Positions 48,229-60,539 of a DNA stretch of 64,000 nt are shown here, in pieces. The DNA is taken from positions 42,952,501 to 43,016,500 of the forward strand of contig CM032117.1 in the NCBI GenBank assembly GCA_018894105.1, read 5' to 3'. This stretch comes from Jacaranda mimosifolia. Taxonomy: Eukaryota > Streptophyta > Magnoliopsida > Lamiales > Bignoniaceae. Positions within the stretch are counted from its first letter, which is position 1, and every line of letters starts with the position of its first letter. A model generated the notes under the pieces. The model searched no databases. It was not told the DNA's origin and saw nothing but the letters and a program-made list of their open reading frames with translations. Both the position numbers and the translations under genes were made by a program.

Positions 48229-49860
48229 GCTCGCCTTAATACGGCAGAAGCTGCTGGTGGTGAGACACGGAGGGTGAGGGTGAGAGTGGGCCACCGAAAC
48301 CTGACGAAGTATTCCTCTGCTTGACCAGTTAAGCGATCATGTTTTGTATCGCGCAAAATTTTCTTCAAGAACATGCTTCACATATCTTGCATACCGATCT
48401 GCAAATGTGTCTCCAAGCATGCCTCCAACTGGGTTGTAGCTGATACACTAGGCTCTTCTTGAGGTATAATAGTGTAGGAGGATGACTGCTGGTAGTTGAG
48501 CTCATAAACCCGCATTTTCTTATTGGGGTCACCCACAATCTGAGTCCATCAATTAGCTTGAAACTGCTGGGTCTCTGCACTGCTCCTAATGCCTTACGGC
48601 TGAGATTAGGACTATAGTACCTGTTGCAAGCTCTCTTACAAGGCATAAAATTGAAAAAATGAATGAAATATAATGTAACTAAAATGATTTTATGTCAAAT
48701 GTAATAAACTTACAGCAGCTCTCATTGCCCTTTCATCTACCCATTTTCTATTAGTCCTAATCTTGTGGGTATGGGCCTCCTCTACCATTAGGGGCTTCTG
48801 CAACTCCTGAGCCTACATAGAAAACAAGAATTAACATAAGTATATTATATATACATAATACTAAACTACATGAATTTAAGAAAATAATTTGGCAAAGCCT
48901 CCCCTAAAATTGGTCTTTACCAAAAAAATAAAATCTCAACAACCAAATAAATGATAATACATTATCATTTGGGAAGAGCAATAAAACATTTTCCCATCAA
49001 CCAAATAAACATATAACAAATAGGAAGGGCTCCAACCATTCACCATCAACAATATCAAGGAAAGATTATAAACATAACACAAGTAATTAACAAGTATTCC
49101 AAAGTGGATGAAGTTTACTAAAGACTAAAAGTTAGAAAACTTATTAAATGCTCGGCATGTGTCCCGATAGATATACTCCCTTCGGTATGGAGGGATCCAC
49201 TAGTCTTAGAAGCCCAATTCTTCTTGGCCTGCGTGGACTTCTTTCAAAAACCTTGGGATTGCCAATGCTGTTGTAGGGCATCCCAAGTGTCCTCACCAAT
49301 CTATTCTGGCCTCTTGCCCGTCTTTTAAGCATGGCCATGCATGTCACTCAGTCAATGACCCCCTTTAGCATCGAAGCACCTCTGAAAATGGCCTTTGTTT
49401 GTAGGGTCCCAACGGACATATCTCTGTGAAAGAAAATGAAATAAGTTAGTATACTTATAATACGTAGACATAGTCAATTTGTAAAAGTAAATATATTAAT
49501 AACATTTATATACCTTTCATTCGCTAAACATCAAATTTCGAAGGGTCTGGGGGATATCCAACCACGTGCAATAAGGTTTCTGTACATTGCTCTTAATCAC
49601 CCTTATCAAGAACTTGGTACGGTCGAGTGAGGGTGTATACCTATAAATAATTCCTAACATTAATGTATAATTATTAAAATAATAATAAAATAACATTTAT
49701 ATAATAATTCAAACTCACCTGTAGCATCCCTCACGACATAAGTATACCCTATCAAAACTGTGGGATAGAGGCTTCGATCCCTCTTCGCCCAATGTCTAGC
49801 TGGCTGAAGAATCAATTACTATAGGTGATATTGCTGGTGCTACTAATGTAGAATAGTCCA
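48229..49860 (-). pseudogene. En/Spm-type transposase-associated protein remnant (Transposase_24-like)
   Basis: Minus-strand exon-like pieces match the plant En/Spm protein family. YTPSLDRTKFLIRVIKSNVQ is near 49640. Then come WDPTNKGHFQR (49410), a tryptophan-bearing stretch (DTWDALQQHWQSQGF, 49290) and GSLHTEGSISIGTHAEHL at 49195-49145. HTHKIRTNRKWVDERAMRA (48770-48715) and WTQIVGDPNKKMRVYEL (48550-48500) follow. Gaps between them have plausible intron edges. Several stops break it (near 49230 and 49340). It lies in the CACTA element, left of the solo LTR C3. It is accessory to transposition in the family; the exact role is not established here. Confidence 0.7.
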
Positions 49861-49871
49861 GTGGAGCAACA

Positions 49872-52126
49872 TGTTGGAATAGTACCCGGCAAGCCAATTA
49901 GATTGGCCTTGTAAAAGCTATTTTCTTGTAAAACAATCTTGATTGAATGATATTCTTTATATGGCCATCTTCATCTTATGCTCTTTATTACATCACTTGC
50001 ATTTAGATAAAGCCCCTAGATCACTTATGACTATGGGACTTGGTTCAGTGACCATGGAATAAGTATCACACGGTCATGATCTTAAATCTTTCAAGTTATA
50101 GGATCTTATGAGATGGGCAATCTAAGATTCGGATAGGCTTGCTGCACTAACGGTGCATAAATCCAAGAGTTGGATATTGCTTCGTTCCATGAGCAACTGT
50201 ATGAGATACGGGTTCATGTTAGTAGGTGCTCGTTAGAGAACAAGGCACGAAAGACCCTCAAGAGAATCCAATATATAGCCATAGTGGCAAGTCAATAGTG
50301 ATTAATTCTCCCGCTTACGCTAGTGTATATTATTAGTCCTTTGACCTGAGGATCCATGGTAACCTTGTGTCTGGTCCTCATGCTTTGACTCTTCCTTGAC
50401 CACTTTGCGGGTCTTTCGGGTTGAGGTTGGGAATGAGCTAATTGGCATGGAGGTTTGTGAGATCCAAGATGGAATCCGACTCCTCGCTTTTGTGAAGGGT
50501 GAGTGCATCTCCTATGTGTTCTATAATGATCGATTCCAAGAAATCCTTGCGCAAGGTGGTGTGAGAATTTGGAAAAGGATTTTTCCAAAGGTGAGGTCAC
50601 ACAAGGGAATCGAACATTAAGAATAGAGACATAGTATCGAGGCTATTAGGGAGCTGACACATATCTTGTCCTAGGTCTCTTTCGAGAGATAGGAGACGGA
50701 ATGACGTATTTGCATGGCACGCATAGAGCTATGATGGTTCTCCAAAATATTCATTTCGGCCAATTAGTTGGGCTCCATAGACTTGAGGTTGGACATAGAC
50801 CATGGAGATTGGGTACTCTTCAATTAATAAGATTAATTGAATTGAGTCGATTAGTTTAAAAAGAGTTTTAAACTATAATGAATATAAGATATTCAAAAGT
50901 CAGAAAGAGTTGTGAGCCCATGTCTAATGAATGGTAGAACCTATTGGGTCACACACAAAACCAATTAGCTTCCAAAATTGGTAGAGCAATTTTCTAAATG
51001 TTAGAAATATTCACCCTTTGGTGACCAATTTTCAAGGAACCAATTTAATTGTCAATTTTGGCTTGATTAATTTAAGTTAAATTAATCAAGCAATTTAAAG
51101 AGTTAAATTAGACCAATAATTAAGAATTAATTATTTGGTGCCATATTGACCATCAATTGGTCAAGTTGACTTAAAGAGTTAAGTTGACTAGTTTAAGTTT
51201 AAGAGTTAAGCTTGTTTGATTTAAGAGTTAAATCGAAGGATAATTAATTAAATTAAAGTGTTTAATTTAATTAATGGGAATAATACTTTTTGGAGGAAAA
51301 ATTTGAATGAAGTGTTCATTTAAATTAGCATCTTAATTAATTTGGAATTAGATTCCTAATGTAATTGAAATGCATATGAAATTCAAGTAAGATTTGAATT
51401 TGAATTTGCCAACTTGGCATGCCAGTTGGGCGGTCACCTTGAAGAAGGTGTGATGCCAACTAGCATCACACCTTCCACCCTTGTATATATACAGATATAG
51501 AGGGTGAGCAAATTCATTTATATGTATATATACATTGCTGAAAAGTGTGAAGATTAGATTCTTTGCATTTCCTCCAAAAACTCTCTCTCCATGCATTGCA
51601 TCATGTGTTGAGCTTTGCATTCCTTCTTCTTCCCAACCTGAAAATCAGCCTCCTCTACCTCATTTTTTTTTCTCTCTAACTAGAGCTTCTAGTGAGGGGA
51701 AATTGGAAGAATGATTGGGGTGTGGATCATATCAATAGAGGCAAGGCGCTTGACTTGCTGATTTTTGGAGATCCACTACAGTAGCTCCATATTGGAGAAT
51801 TTTTATGGAGAGATCCAGAAGGATTTTTTTATCCAATTTTTTACAGTAGCTTCATCAGTGTGTTTAGGTGTTCCATATTTAATTTGGTGATTTTTGGATC
51901 AGTATAACCGGGGCAAAGGTTGCCACCTTTCCACTGTGCCGATTCTAATCAGTTCCTGGATCTGAGAGAGATAGTTGATTTTCTCCTTGTTTTGAGCTAC
52001 AAGAGGTAATTCTTCTTCCTAATCCATATCTATAGCATGACTAGATCCTTGTTCACTTGAGTAGCTTAGTTATTTTCAAACTTATGAACTTTTGATTTAT
52101 GGATCCTAACGCTACTCTTGCCTTCA
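49872..52126 (+). repeat. C3: copia solo LTR inside the CACTA element
   Basis: 2255 bp, from tgttggaatagtacc to gctactcttgccttca, close to the LTR of C2. Flanks are caaca (49867-49871) and cagca (52127-52131), a duplication with one transition. No inner region or second LTR is present. This is the product expected from recombination between the two LTRs of one element. Confidence 0.92.
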
Positions 52127-52899
52127 CAGCAAAGGATGGCTGAATGCCAAGTGGAGTGATAGATGGTGATGGAGTACTTCTGAATGAAGTGAATGGTGGT
52201 TGGGAAGAGTAATGCTGCTATGAAGGTAGGTGTGGGGAATGGTATGTGGATGACCTCATAGTAGCAGAAGAGGACAAGGGAGAAAGTATTGTGGAGATGT
52301 GTGGGCGGAAGGCGTGGGGTAGGCAAAAATTGATGACCAGCTAACATCATGGTGGGAGACTGGTCAAGCTAGCAAGTGTTGTTTGATGGGTCGGGGAAGT
52401 CCCCCTACCTTGGCCAAAACCAGGACTTTAATCGATGGCTAGGAGACAAAAACCAAACTAGTTTGCCATCTATAAAATAAAAACAAACATAACATATGGA
52501 CAATAATTAATATTATTATGACAAATTAATATTTACATATATGAAATGCATCAAAACAATTAACAACTAAACTCAATAAGGCACATTAGTTTCCATAGAA
52601 GTTTAGATAGAATATATCATTCATTCATCGGATAAATTCTTCAATCTTTCTATCTACTTGGATCTATTGTTGTAATAAGAGGACAATTTTAGTGGTCCAT
52701 TGATGTTCCAATCCTCAATTGATTGTCATTTACATCAACAGATTTAGGTAGACAAAAAGACTAAAGACTTTATGTAATGAATAAATGCATTTTTGAATAA
52801 AAAAATTTATTGAGCTTGTTCGGTTATTAACTGATTATAGGAGCTAGAGACTCCTCTAATGCTCATTTTCTAATAAAAAAAAATTTTGATTCGGAAATT

Positions 52900-53079
52900 A
52901 TGTAATGACTTCTAAAGAGATATGGCAGTACTGTGGAAAATTATTATTCGATCATAAGTTGAAAATTCACTTGAGGCTGACCTCAATTGAATTTTTATAA
53001 GACCTTAAGTGAATTTTCAACTTATGATTGTAGAATAATTTTCCACATTAATGGCATTTTTCTTTAAGAGTCATTACAT
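52900..53079. repeat. 180-bp inverted repeat (fold-back)
   Basis: The left arm starts atgtaatgact and passes through aaaattattattcgatcata and agttgaaaattcacttgagg. The right arm is its complement with about 12 changes and ends agtcattacat. Arms are about 77 bp with a loop of about 25 bp. It may be a small MITE; no target duplication is clear. Confidence 0.85.
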
Positions 53080-54307
53080 TTTTTTTTTGGTTGTTAAAAT
53101 AGCACATGACAATGATTTGGTTCGTCTCGTCACTAAGGGGATTCGAGAAAATGGTTTTTGTGTGTGCATTGATGTGAAGAATGGGCCTGGGATTAGTAAA
53201 TTTCATGATTTTGACACATACTTGAACTTGATATGAGACTTGGAAGATGACTTTGTAAGGATATTTTTCATCATTTCTTGACGTAAATATTCAGACATTG
53301 TGAAATGAGATGATGAAATTTTTATTCTTTATGTTTCTAACTTTTGAAAATATTTGAGATAAATGGGGTTGAGATGAGTTTGAACGGGGAGTTGGTTGGT
53401 GCAATAGGCTATTATGTAATTACTGACAATGATAATTCGATTATACTTGGCAGTATACATCATTTTTAGTTAAATTTTTAGTCATTTAAGTTTAAAATAA
53501 TTTGCACAATAATCATTTAGAATAAGATAGAATTTAGTTTCGTAAGCAACATTGGTTATTTCGGGTAGTTTAAGTTATCCTATATGATCTTGTAGTATTT
53601 CTTTATGACCTCAACATTAATTGTCATTTTATAAGCTACCTAGGCTATTTTGGATAGTCTAAGTTATCCTATATGAATTTCAATGCAACTCCCTCGTTCA
53701 ATGCTAGACTCAATTCTAAACTAAAATTATATAAATATCAAATTCAATCCAAACTCAAATATCAAATTAACTAAATAATCAATATTAATATCAAACCAAA
53801 CTACATATTGATTCTAAACTAAACAAACTAACAATATCAATTTGAAACTAAATGTACTTATAATATCAAATTAACTAAATAAACTAAATATCAATATCAA
53901 ATTAGACTAAACTAAACATACTAAAATACTAACAATACTAAATTAAATAAACAAAATATCAATTCTAAACTAAACATACTAAGACAAAATCATACTAACA
54001 ATAAATCATACAAATCATACTAATAATAAAGCATACTAAGTATCAATTCTAAACTAAACATACTAACAACAAATCATACTAAATCATACTAAGTTAACAT
54101 ACTAATATAAAAACTAACTAAATAAATAAATATATAAAAAATAAAGAAAACATTTACTCACTAATGTAATAGAGGAACGAAAACGAAACGGTGAGCTCAA
54201 AGGTGAGCAGTTCGCGAGTGACAGCAACACTAGTGATAAAAGCAGTAGCAATGGTGATGGAAGCGACAGTAGCGTTGGACGATAGTGGTGGGAATTGTTT
54301 GGGAGTG

Positions 54308-54375
54308 GAGTGGTAGGGAGAAGGAGAAGGAGAAGGAGAAGGAGAAAGAAAGAAATGGAGAAGAAGAAGGAGGGG
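54308..54375 (+). repeat. Purine-rich (GGAGAA)n tract
   Basis: Repeated agaagg/agaagga units in the right part of the CACTA element. Composition only; no function is inferred. Confidence 0.85.
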
Positions 54376-56552
54376 GCGTCTGATTTTATTAAGTTTTTCA
54401 ATAGAAATTTTTGTCGAAAAACAACTTTGTTTAAAAACAAAAAATTCAACTTTCTGACAAATATTTCATTAGAAATTTTCTTCGAAACTTAGTTTTTGAC
54501 AACCTTCTGATAGACAATCCATTTGAATATGTTTGTGCCTTTTTTCGCCAAATCCCCTCCAAATTTATAGACAGTTTCCGTCGATTTTTTGTCGAATTTT
54601 TTATAAACCTATTTGTCCTTGTAAATCCATAAAAAATCCTTCAAAAATTTTCGAGGGAGGCTTTACATTAGAAAAGCTGTGTTTTTTTGTAGTGTAGTTC
54701 ACTATGGATAGCTGGTCACCTGGATAGGTTCACCATAGACAGCCTATGGCCATGGCGGCCATGTCTATCACCTAGCCAGTGGCCAGCCATGGCTGCATGG
54801 CCATAGGGTGGTGGGGGAAGAAAATTTCCTTCTTTTTTTTCTTACTTTTTATTTATTTTCACTTTTAACTTATTTATTTCTAGTTTATGTATAAATTCAA
54901 CTAATTATTTTAAGTATGTGAGTTAAAAGTATATTGTTAATATGGTGTATATATATGTGTATCATAAATTCTAAGCCATGTTGCCAACTAAGCAACAAAA
55001 AAGACAAAATAAGCCAACTAACCTTGTCACTTAGACATGCCATTAATTCTTTTGCCAACAAGGCAAAAATCCAAAATGGGCACATGCCCACCTTGCTACG
55101 TCAGCTTTTCTAGCGGCATTTTTGATATCCAGCAAAAAAAGGCCAAAAATTGATAATTTATCAATGCCTATAGGATTAAAATTATAATTTTATAACTTAT
55201 ATGATGAAAAGCCAAATTGGATAAAGTTATAGGATCATAAATGTAATTTTGCCTGGATTCTTCCATTTAAACTTTTTCTCCAAAATTTAATTTACCACAT
55301 GGACTAATCAAATTAACTCTTTAATTTAAGTGGTCTATTTCAACAATTTAAATTAGTAAGACTAATTTAATTTATCACATGGCCAGATTAATTAACTTCT
55401 TAATTTAATGAGTCTAATTTAACTCTATAATTTAGTTTGATTAATTCAAGCCCTTAAATTAATAAAATCATGTTGACTAATTTAATTTGTCACCTGCCCA
55501 ATTAAATTAATTATTTAATTTAACTAACTTAATGTAACTCCTTAAATTAACCAAGCCATATTAACTAATTAATTTAGTCAAGCATTTCTTCCATCTAGAT
55601 TACTTAGATAAATTTATTTAACGCTTTAGATAACTCTCTAAATTCACTTATGTGTGCTCCGAGGCTTTTGGGTATGATCCATTATGTTTACCAATTAATT
55701 AGACATAGGCTCACAAGTCCTTGCAATTGAATTAATGAATATAACAATATTTCAAATAATTAAAGCTCATTTCAATTAATCCCTCCATTAATTCAAGAGC
55801 ATCCAATCTCCGTAGTCGATGTTTAACTACTAGCCTATGAAGCCCAACCAATTATATGAATTATTTGTGTGAGCCTTTCTACTTATGAGTACCATGCAAA
55901 TATGGTCCTTCCGCTTCTTCTCCCAATTTAGGCTTGGGGCTAAGATATTGATTAGTTTCCTAATAGCCTCAATAAATATATATCTATTCTTAATGAATGT
56001 TTACCATGACCTCAACTTTAGAAACACCTTTCCAAATTGTTATATTATCTTGTGCAAGGATTTTTGAAGCCTATCATCATAGAAAATATAGGAGATCAAC
56101 TCGTTCTTCAAGATGAGTAAACGGATTCTATATTCCAAATCACAAATCTCCATAGTTAAATAGCATATGTCCAATGTAAATCTCATACAACCAACTATGT
56201 GGTCGGGATAAACATCGAAGCACAATGATCTAAGGACAAGGTTACTATGGAACCTCAAGTCTAGGAACTAATTATATGCACTATCATAAGGTAGAGAAAA
56301 TTTCATTATCGACAAGCCATTCTGGCTACCCTTTTGTATTTCTCTATATCGAGTCCTCAATGAACTTGCTCATCAACAAGCACCCCTAGCATGCATCTGT
56401 ATCTCATGCACAGATTGTCCATGAAATGGTGCAAGTTCAAACTCCTTGGAGCATGTATCCTTAGTGCAAGTCTATCTAAATCTTATATGCCCTTGTCTTG
56501 AAGATTCTATGACTTGAAATATTTTAAAATCATGACCATGGAAATTTATTTC

Positions 56553-58488
56553 TGAAGGCAAGAGTAGCGTTAGGATCCATAAATCAAAACTTCATAAGCT
56601 TGAAATTATCTAAGCTACTCGAGCTCCCAAGAATTTAGTCATGCTATAGATCTGGATTAGGGTGAAGAATTACCTCTTGTAGCTCAAGAACAAGGAGAAG
56701 ATCAACTATCTTTCACGGATCCAGAAACTGCCTGGATCTGGCACAGCGGAAAAATGGCAATGTTTGCCCAGGATAAACTGCTCCAAAATTTACGAAATTA
56801 AATCTGGAATACCTACACACACAGGGGAAGATACTGTGAAAAATTGGAGCCAAAAAGCCTTCTGTATAGCTCCATAAAAAATCTCCAACCGGAAGCTGCT
56901 GCAGGTGGATCTCCAAAACTGAGCAAGTCAAGTGCCTTGCCTCTATTGATACAATCCACACACCATACAATCTTCCAATTTCCCCTCACTAGAAGCTGTA
57001 TTTAGAGAGTATAAAATGAGGTAGAGAAGGCCGATTTTCAGGTTGGGAGGAAGAAGAAATGCAAAGCTTCAACTCATGATGCAATGCATGGAGAGAGAGA
57101 TTTTGGAGGGAATGCAAGAATCTAATTCTCACACTTTCAGTAATACTTATTCGATTTTTGCACACCCTCTATATCTATATATAGAGGGTGGAAGGTATGA
57201 TGCTAGTTGGCATCACACCTTCCTCAAGGTGACCGCTCAAGTGGCACGCCAAGTTGGAAAAATTCAAATTCAAGTCTTACTCGAATTTCAAGTGCATTTC
57301 AATTTCATTTGGAATCTAATTCCAAATTAATTGAGATGCTAATTTAAATGAACACTTCATTTAAATTTTCCCTCCAAAAAGTATTCTTCCCATTAATTAA
57401 ATTAAACACTTTAATTTAATTAATTAACCTTTGATTTAACTCTTAAATCAAACAAGCTTAACTCTTAAGCTTAAATTAGTCAACTTAACTCTTTAAGTCA
57501 ACTTGTCCAATTGATAGTCAACATGGTACCAAATAATTAACTCCTTAATTATTGGTCTAATTTAACTCTTAAATTAGTTGATTAATTTAACACTTAAATT
57601 GATGGTAAAATTGGAACCTTGAAAATCGGTCACCAAAGGGTGATTTTCTAACACTTAGAAAATTGTTCTACGAATTTTGAAAGTTATTTGGCTTTTGTGT
57701 GTGACTCAATAGGTTCTACCACTCATTGGACATGGACTCACAACTCTTTGTGATTTTTGAATATCTTATATTTATTTTAGTTTAAAACTCCTTTTAAACT
57801 AATCGACACAATTCAATTAATCTCACCCAATCTCCATGGTCGATGTCCAACCTCAAGCCCATGGAGCCCAACTAATTGGCCAAAATAAATATCCTAGAGA
57901 ACCATCACAGCTCTATGCGTAGCATGCAAATACGGTCCTTCCGTCTCCTATCTCCTGAAACAAGCCTAGGGTAAAATATTTGCCGGCTCCCTAATAGCCT
58001 CAATACTATGTTTTTATTATCAATGTTCGATTCCCTTGTGTGACCTCACCTTTGGAAAACTCCTTTTCCAAATTGTCACACCACCTTGCGCAATGATTTC
58101 TTGGAATCGATCATTATAGAACACATAGGAGATGCACTCGCCCTTCATAAAAGCGAGGAGTTGGATTCCATATTAGATCTCACTAACCTCCATGCCAAGT
58201 AGTTCATACCCAATCTCAACCTGAAAGACCCACTAAGTGGTCAAGGAAGAGTCAAAGCATGAGGACCGAACACAAGGTTACCATGGATCCTCAGGTCAAA
58301 GGACTAATAATATGCACAAGCGTAAGCGGGAGAATTGACCACTACCAACTTGCCACTATGGCTATATAGTGGATTCTCCGGAGGGTATTCAGTACCTTGT
58401 TCTCTAACGAGCACCTACTAACATGCACTTGTATCTCATACAATTGTTCATGGAATGGAGCAAGATCCAATTCTTGGATTTATGCATG
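56553..58488 (-). repeat. C4: inverted C2/C3-type copia LTR, truncated
   Basis: Starts tgaaggcaagagtagcg, the complement of the C2/C3 LTR end. It follows that LTR backward through an inverted TATA region (57165-57188, palindromic ccctctatat and atatagaggg) to about atttatgca at 58488. The first 285 or so bases of the LTR are missing, and element B sequence resumes at once. No second LTR or inner region accompanies it. Confidence 0.88.
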
Positions 58489-60260
58489 GTAGGTGTTCTT
58501 CAGTCAACTCTATTGCTTATGGCCAACACTTCGGCCTCTAAGTTTCCCTTTTCAAGCTCTTACATTCTCTTTATGAGGAATCTTAATAATATATAACTCG
58601 TTAATTAGTTCCCGTAATTTTGCTATTTAGCTCAAATACTAAGCAATGCAGTCGTCTCCAGCTTCATAGGATCTTTCAACTTGTTTGGTGATTAGCTGTG
58701 ATTTTGTACAACGTTCAACCATCACTCTCCCCCCTTTATCGCTATCTAATGCCTACGATCAAAGCTTTATATTCAGCCTCATTGTTAGAAGCCTAAAACT
58801 TGAACTTCACTGCAAATTCGATATCATCTTATTTACGAGTAGTCAAAATTATCCTTGCTCCATTACCTTGATGTCCAAATGATCTATCTACCTCTAATAA
58901 CCATATTTATCTTTTTCCCGAGAGATAGTAACACCAGCACAAAGTCTGCTAGAACATGGACTTTAATGGTAGCCTTAGGGCTATATTAAATGTCAAATTT
59001 TCTGAGGTCTACTGCCTATTTTATCAATCTTTCCTACAGTGTTGGTCCTTCCTGAGATCTACATTAATAGCTGGTTAGTACGTACTATGATCTAATGAGA
59101 TAGGAAATATGACCATATATGTCGGAAAGTAACCACTAGCGCCAAACTTAGCTTCCTCATTTCTGAATATCTAAGCTGGGCATCATGCAACAACTTGCTC
59201 ACATAGTACATAGGCCTTTGTTTGACTATGTCCTGCTTTACCGAGACCAAGCTAACTATGTGCTCAAATGCAACTAAATAAAGATATAGGGGTTCCTCTT
59301 GTAGTAGCTTGGTTAATAGCGATAATTTTGAAAAGTAGTTTTCCAAATCTCTGAAAGCTTCCTAAGCTATATCTTTCCACTCAAACTTTTCTATTTTCCT
59401 CAACACCCTAAAGAATGGTAGACTCCTATTCGCTGACTTGTAGATAAATCGACTAAGCGTAGCTATCTTTTTTGTAAGTGTTTGCAACTTATAAATGTTG
59501 CATAGTAGGGTCATCTCTTGTTTAGACTTTATCTTTCCAGGGTTCATGCCAACTCCCTACTCCATCACCAGATAACCTAAAAACTTCCCTTCCTAAATGC
59601 CAAATACACACTTGGTGGGGTTTAATCTCATTTCAAAGTATCTCAGGGTCTCCTTTAAATTGATAACATAATTAATTAGATATCGACATTTTATGATAAT
59701 GTCATCAATATATACCTCAATATTTCTCCTCAATTGTTTCTTGAACATTCGATCTACTAGCCTTTGGTAAGTGGTTCCTACATTTTGGAGATCAAAAAGC
59801 ATGACCACGTAATAGTATGTGCCTTTCGCAGCTAAAGCTCACTTTTATGTGATCATCAGATGCAATAGGATTTGATGATATCCCTGTGAAGAATTCATTA
59901 GACTAAGGAACTCGCATCCTGAGGTGGAATCTACCAATTGGTCTATCCACAACAAAATATAGCAATCTTTAGGACAAACCTTACTTAGGTCACAAAAATC
60001 CACACGCATCCTTTGTTTGTTGGCATTTTTGTTACGAGGATCACATTGGATATCCTTTCGAGAAATTATATTTCTACAATGTGTCCTATATCTAATAGCT
60101 TTCCTACATTTTGTGGATGATTTCATCCTTTTTGGCTCCAAATTTCTTTTCTTTTACTTTATCAATTTAACTTGGTGGATCGACATTCAATTTATGCATT
60201 GAAATTTGGGGGGGGGGTTATCTATATAGTCTATCAACAATAGAACCAATTTTTCTTAGG
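58489..60260 (-). pseudogene. RT and RNase H domains of element B
   Basis: Minus strand with many stops. RT pieces: DLSKVCPKDCYILL near 60000, VGTTYQRLVDRMFKK near 59780 and catalytic YIDDIIIK near 59705. Gypsy RNase H: MYYVSKLLHDAQLRYSEMRK near 59190. The archaeal-type RNase H keeps ASNNEAEYKALI near 58780. Order and motifs are those of element A. A run of nine G occurs at about 60209-60217. The frame is lost toward 58489, where C4 begins. Confidence 0.85.
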
Positions 60261-60539
60261 TATTTGATTTGAGTTTGAGCCAATTTTTGTTATTTTCTCT
60301 AGCTTGACTAAAATTAATTCAATGTTGCCTAAAATTAATTCAATGAACAACAATTCTCCATAGGTTCAAGGCGTTGTCCAGGATTTGTTTCATCATCTTT
60401 TCTAACTCTGCTAGCCTTTGGGATGCCCTAGATAGGTTCATGTTGCTATCTCCCTTTCTTATAGCATCTACATAACATTTTCTCACCATGTATCGATCAC
60501 CTCTAATTTCTCCCACCAGTGAGCAGACCACATACGTCA

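Larger units (their letters stand above)
52127..54690. other. Right part of the CACTA element, non-coding
   Basis: Contains a fold-back at 52900-53079, an A/C/T-rich stretch with many actaaa and catacta runs (about 53690-54115) and a purine-rich ggagaa repeat (about 54308-54375). The open frames here (for example 54114-54449 minus) are low-complexity. No domain is seen. Confidence 0.6.
47546..54694 (-). mobile_element. CACTA (En/Spm) transposon
   Basis: Starts CACTACAAAAGAAT and ends GTTTTTTTGTAGTG, the classical CACTA terminal repeats. The 3-bp duplication tag is perfect (47543-47545 and 54695-54697). It is 7149 bp, of which 2255 plus 5 are the solo LTR C3. A broken transposase-associated gene lies at 48.2-49.9 kb. 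Both ends share related sub-terminal motifs of the type gacgaatttc or tttccgtcga. No full catalytic transposase is visible, so it is non-autonomous. Confidence 0.92.
47145..55254. mobile_element. Mutator-like fold-back element (MULE MITE) holding a CACTA transposon
   Basis: Ends are long inverted repeats: left AACAAAATTGCATTTTTCGT, and right (complement) AGGCAAAATTACATTTATGA. Similarity continues inward for at least 160 bp (ctataactttacccattttg against ctataactttatccaatttg). A 9-bp direct repeat flanks it: ggactcttc (47136-47144) and ggattcttc (55255-55263), 8 of 9 identical. Nine-base duplications with long inverted repeats define Mutator-like elements. Without the CACTA insert it is about 960 bp. 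The centre is GC-rich with gccatgg motifs. It has no coding sequence. Confidence 0.8.
46413..56552 (-). mobile_element. C5: inverted copia LTR, interrupted by a Mutator-like element
   Basis: Read on the minus strand, 56552-55255 and then 47144-46413 form one LTR of the C1-type family. The first part has ggatagact-type and ctttaggaatc-like U3 sequence. The second has GGACTATAAATACTC (TATA, near 46935), atggccggccac and ggcttttggagatccta, and ends in aattttca. About 190 bp of the LTR start are missing at 56552, where C4 abuts. No copia coding sequence is attached, so it is a solo LTR or a truncation. It lies in pol of element B between RNase H and integrase. Confidence 0.7.
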
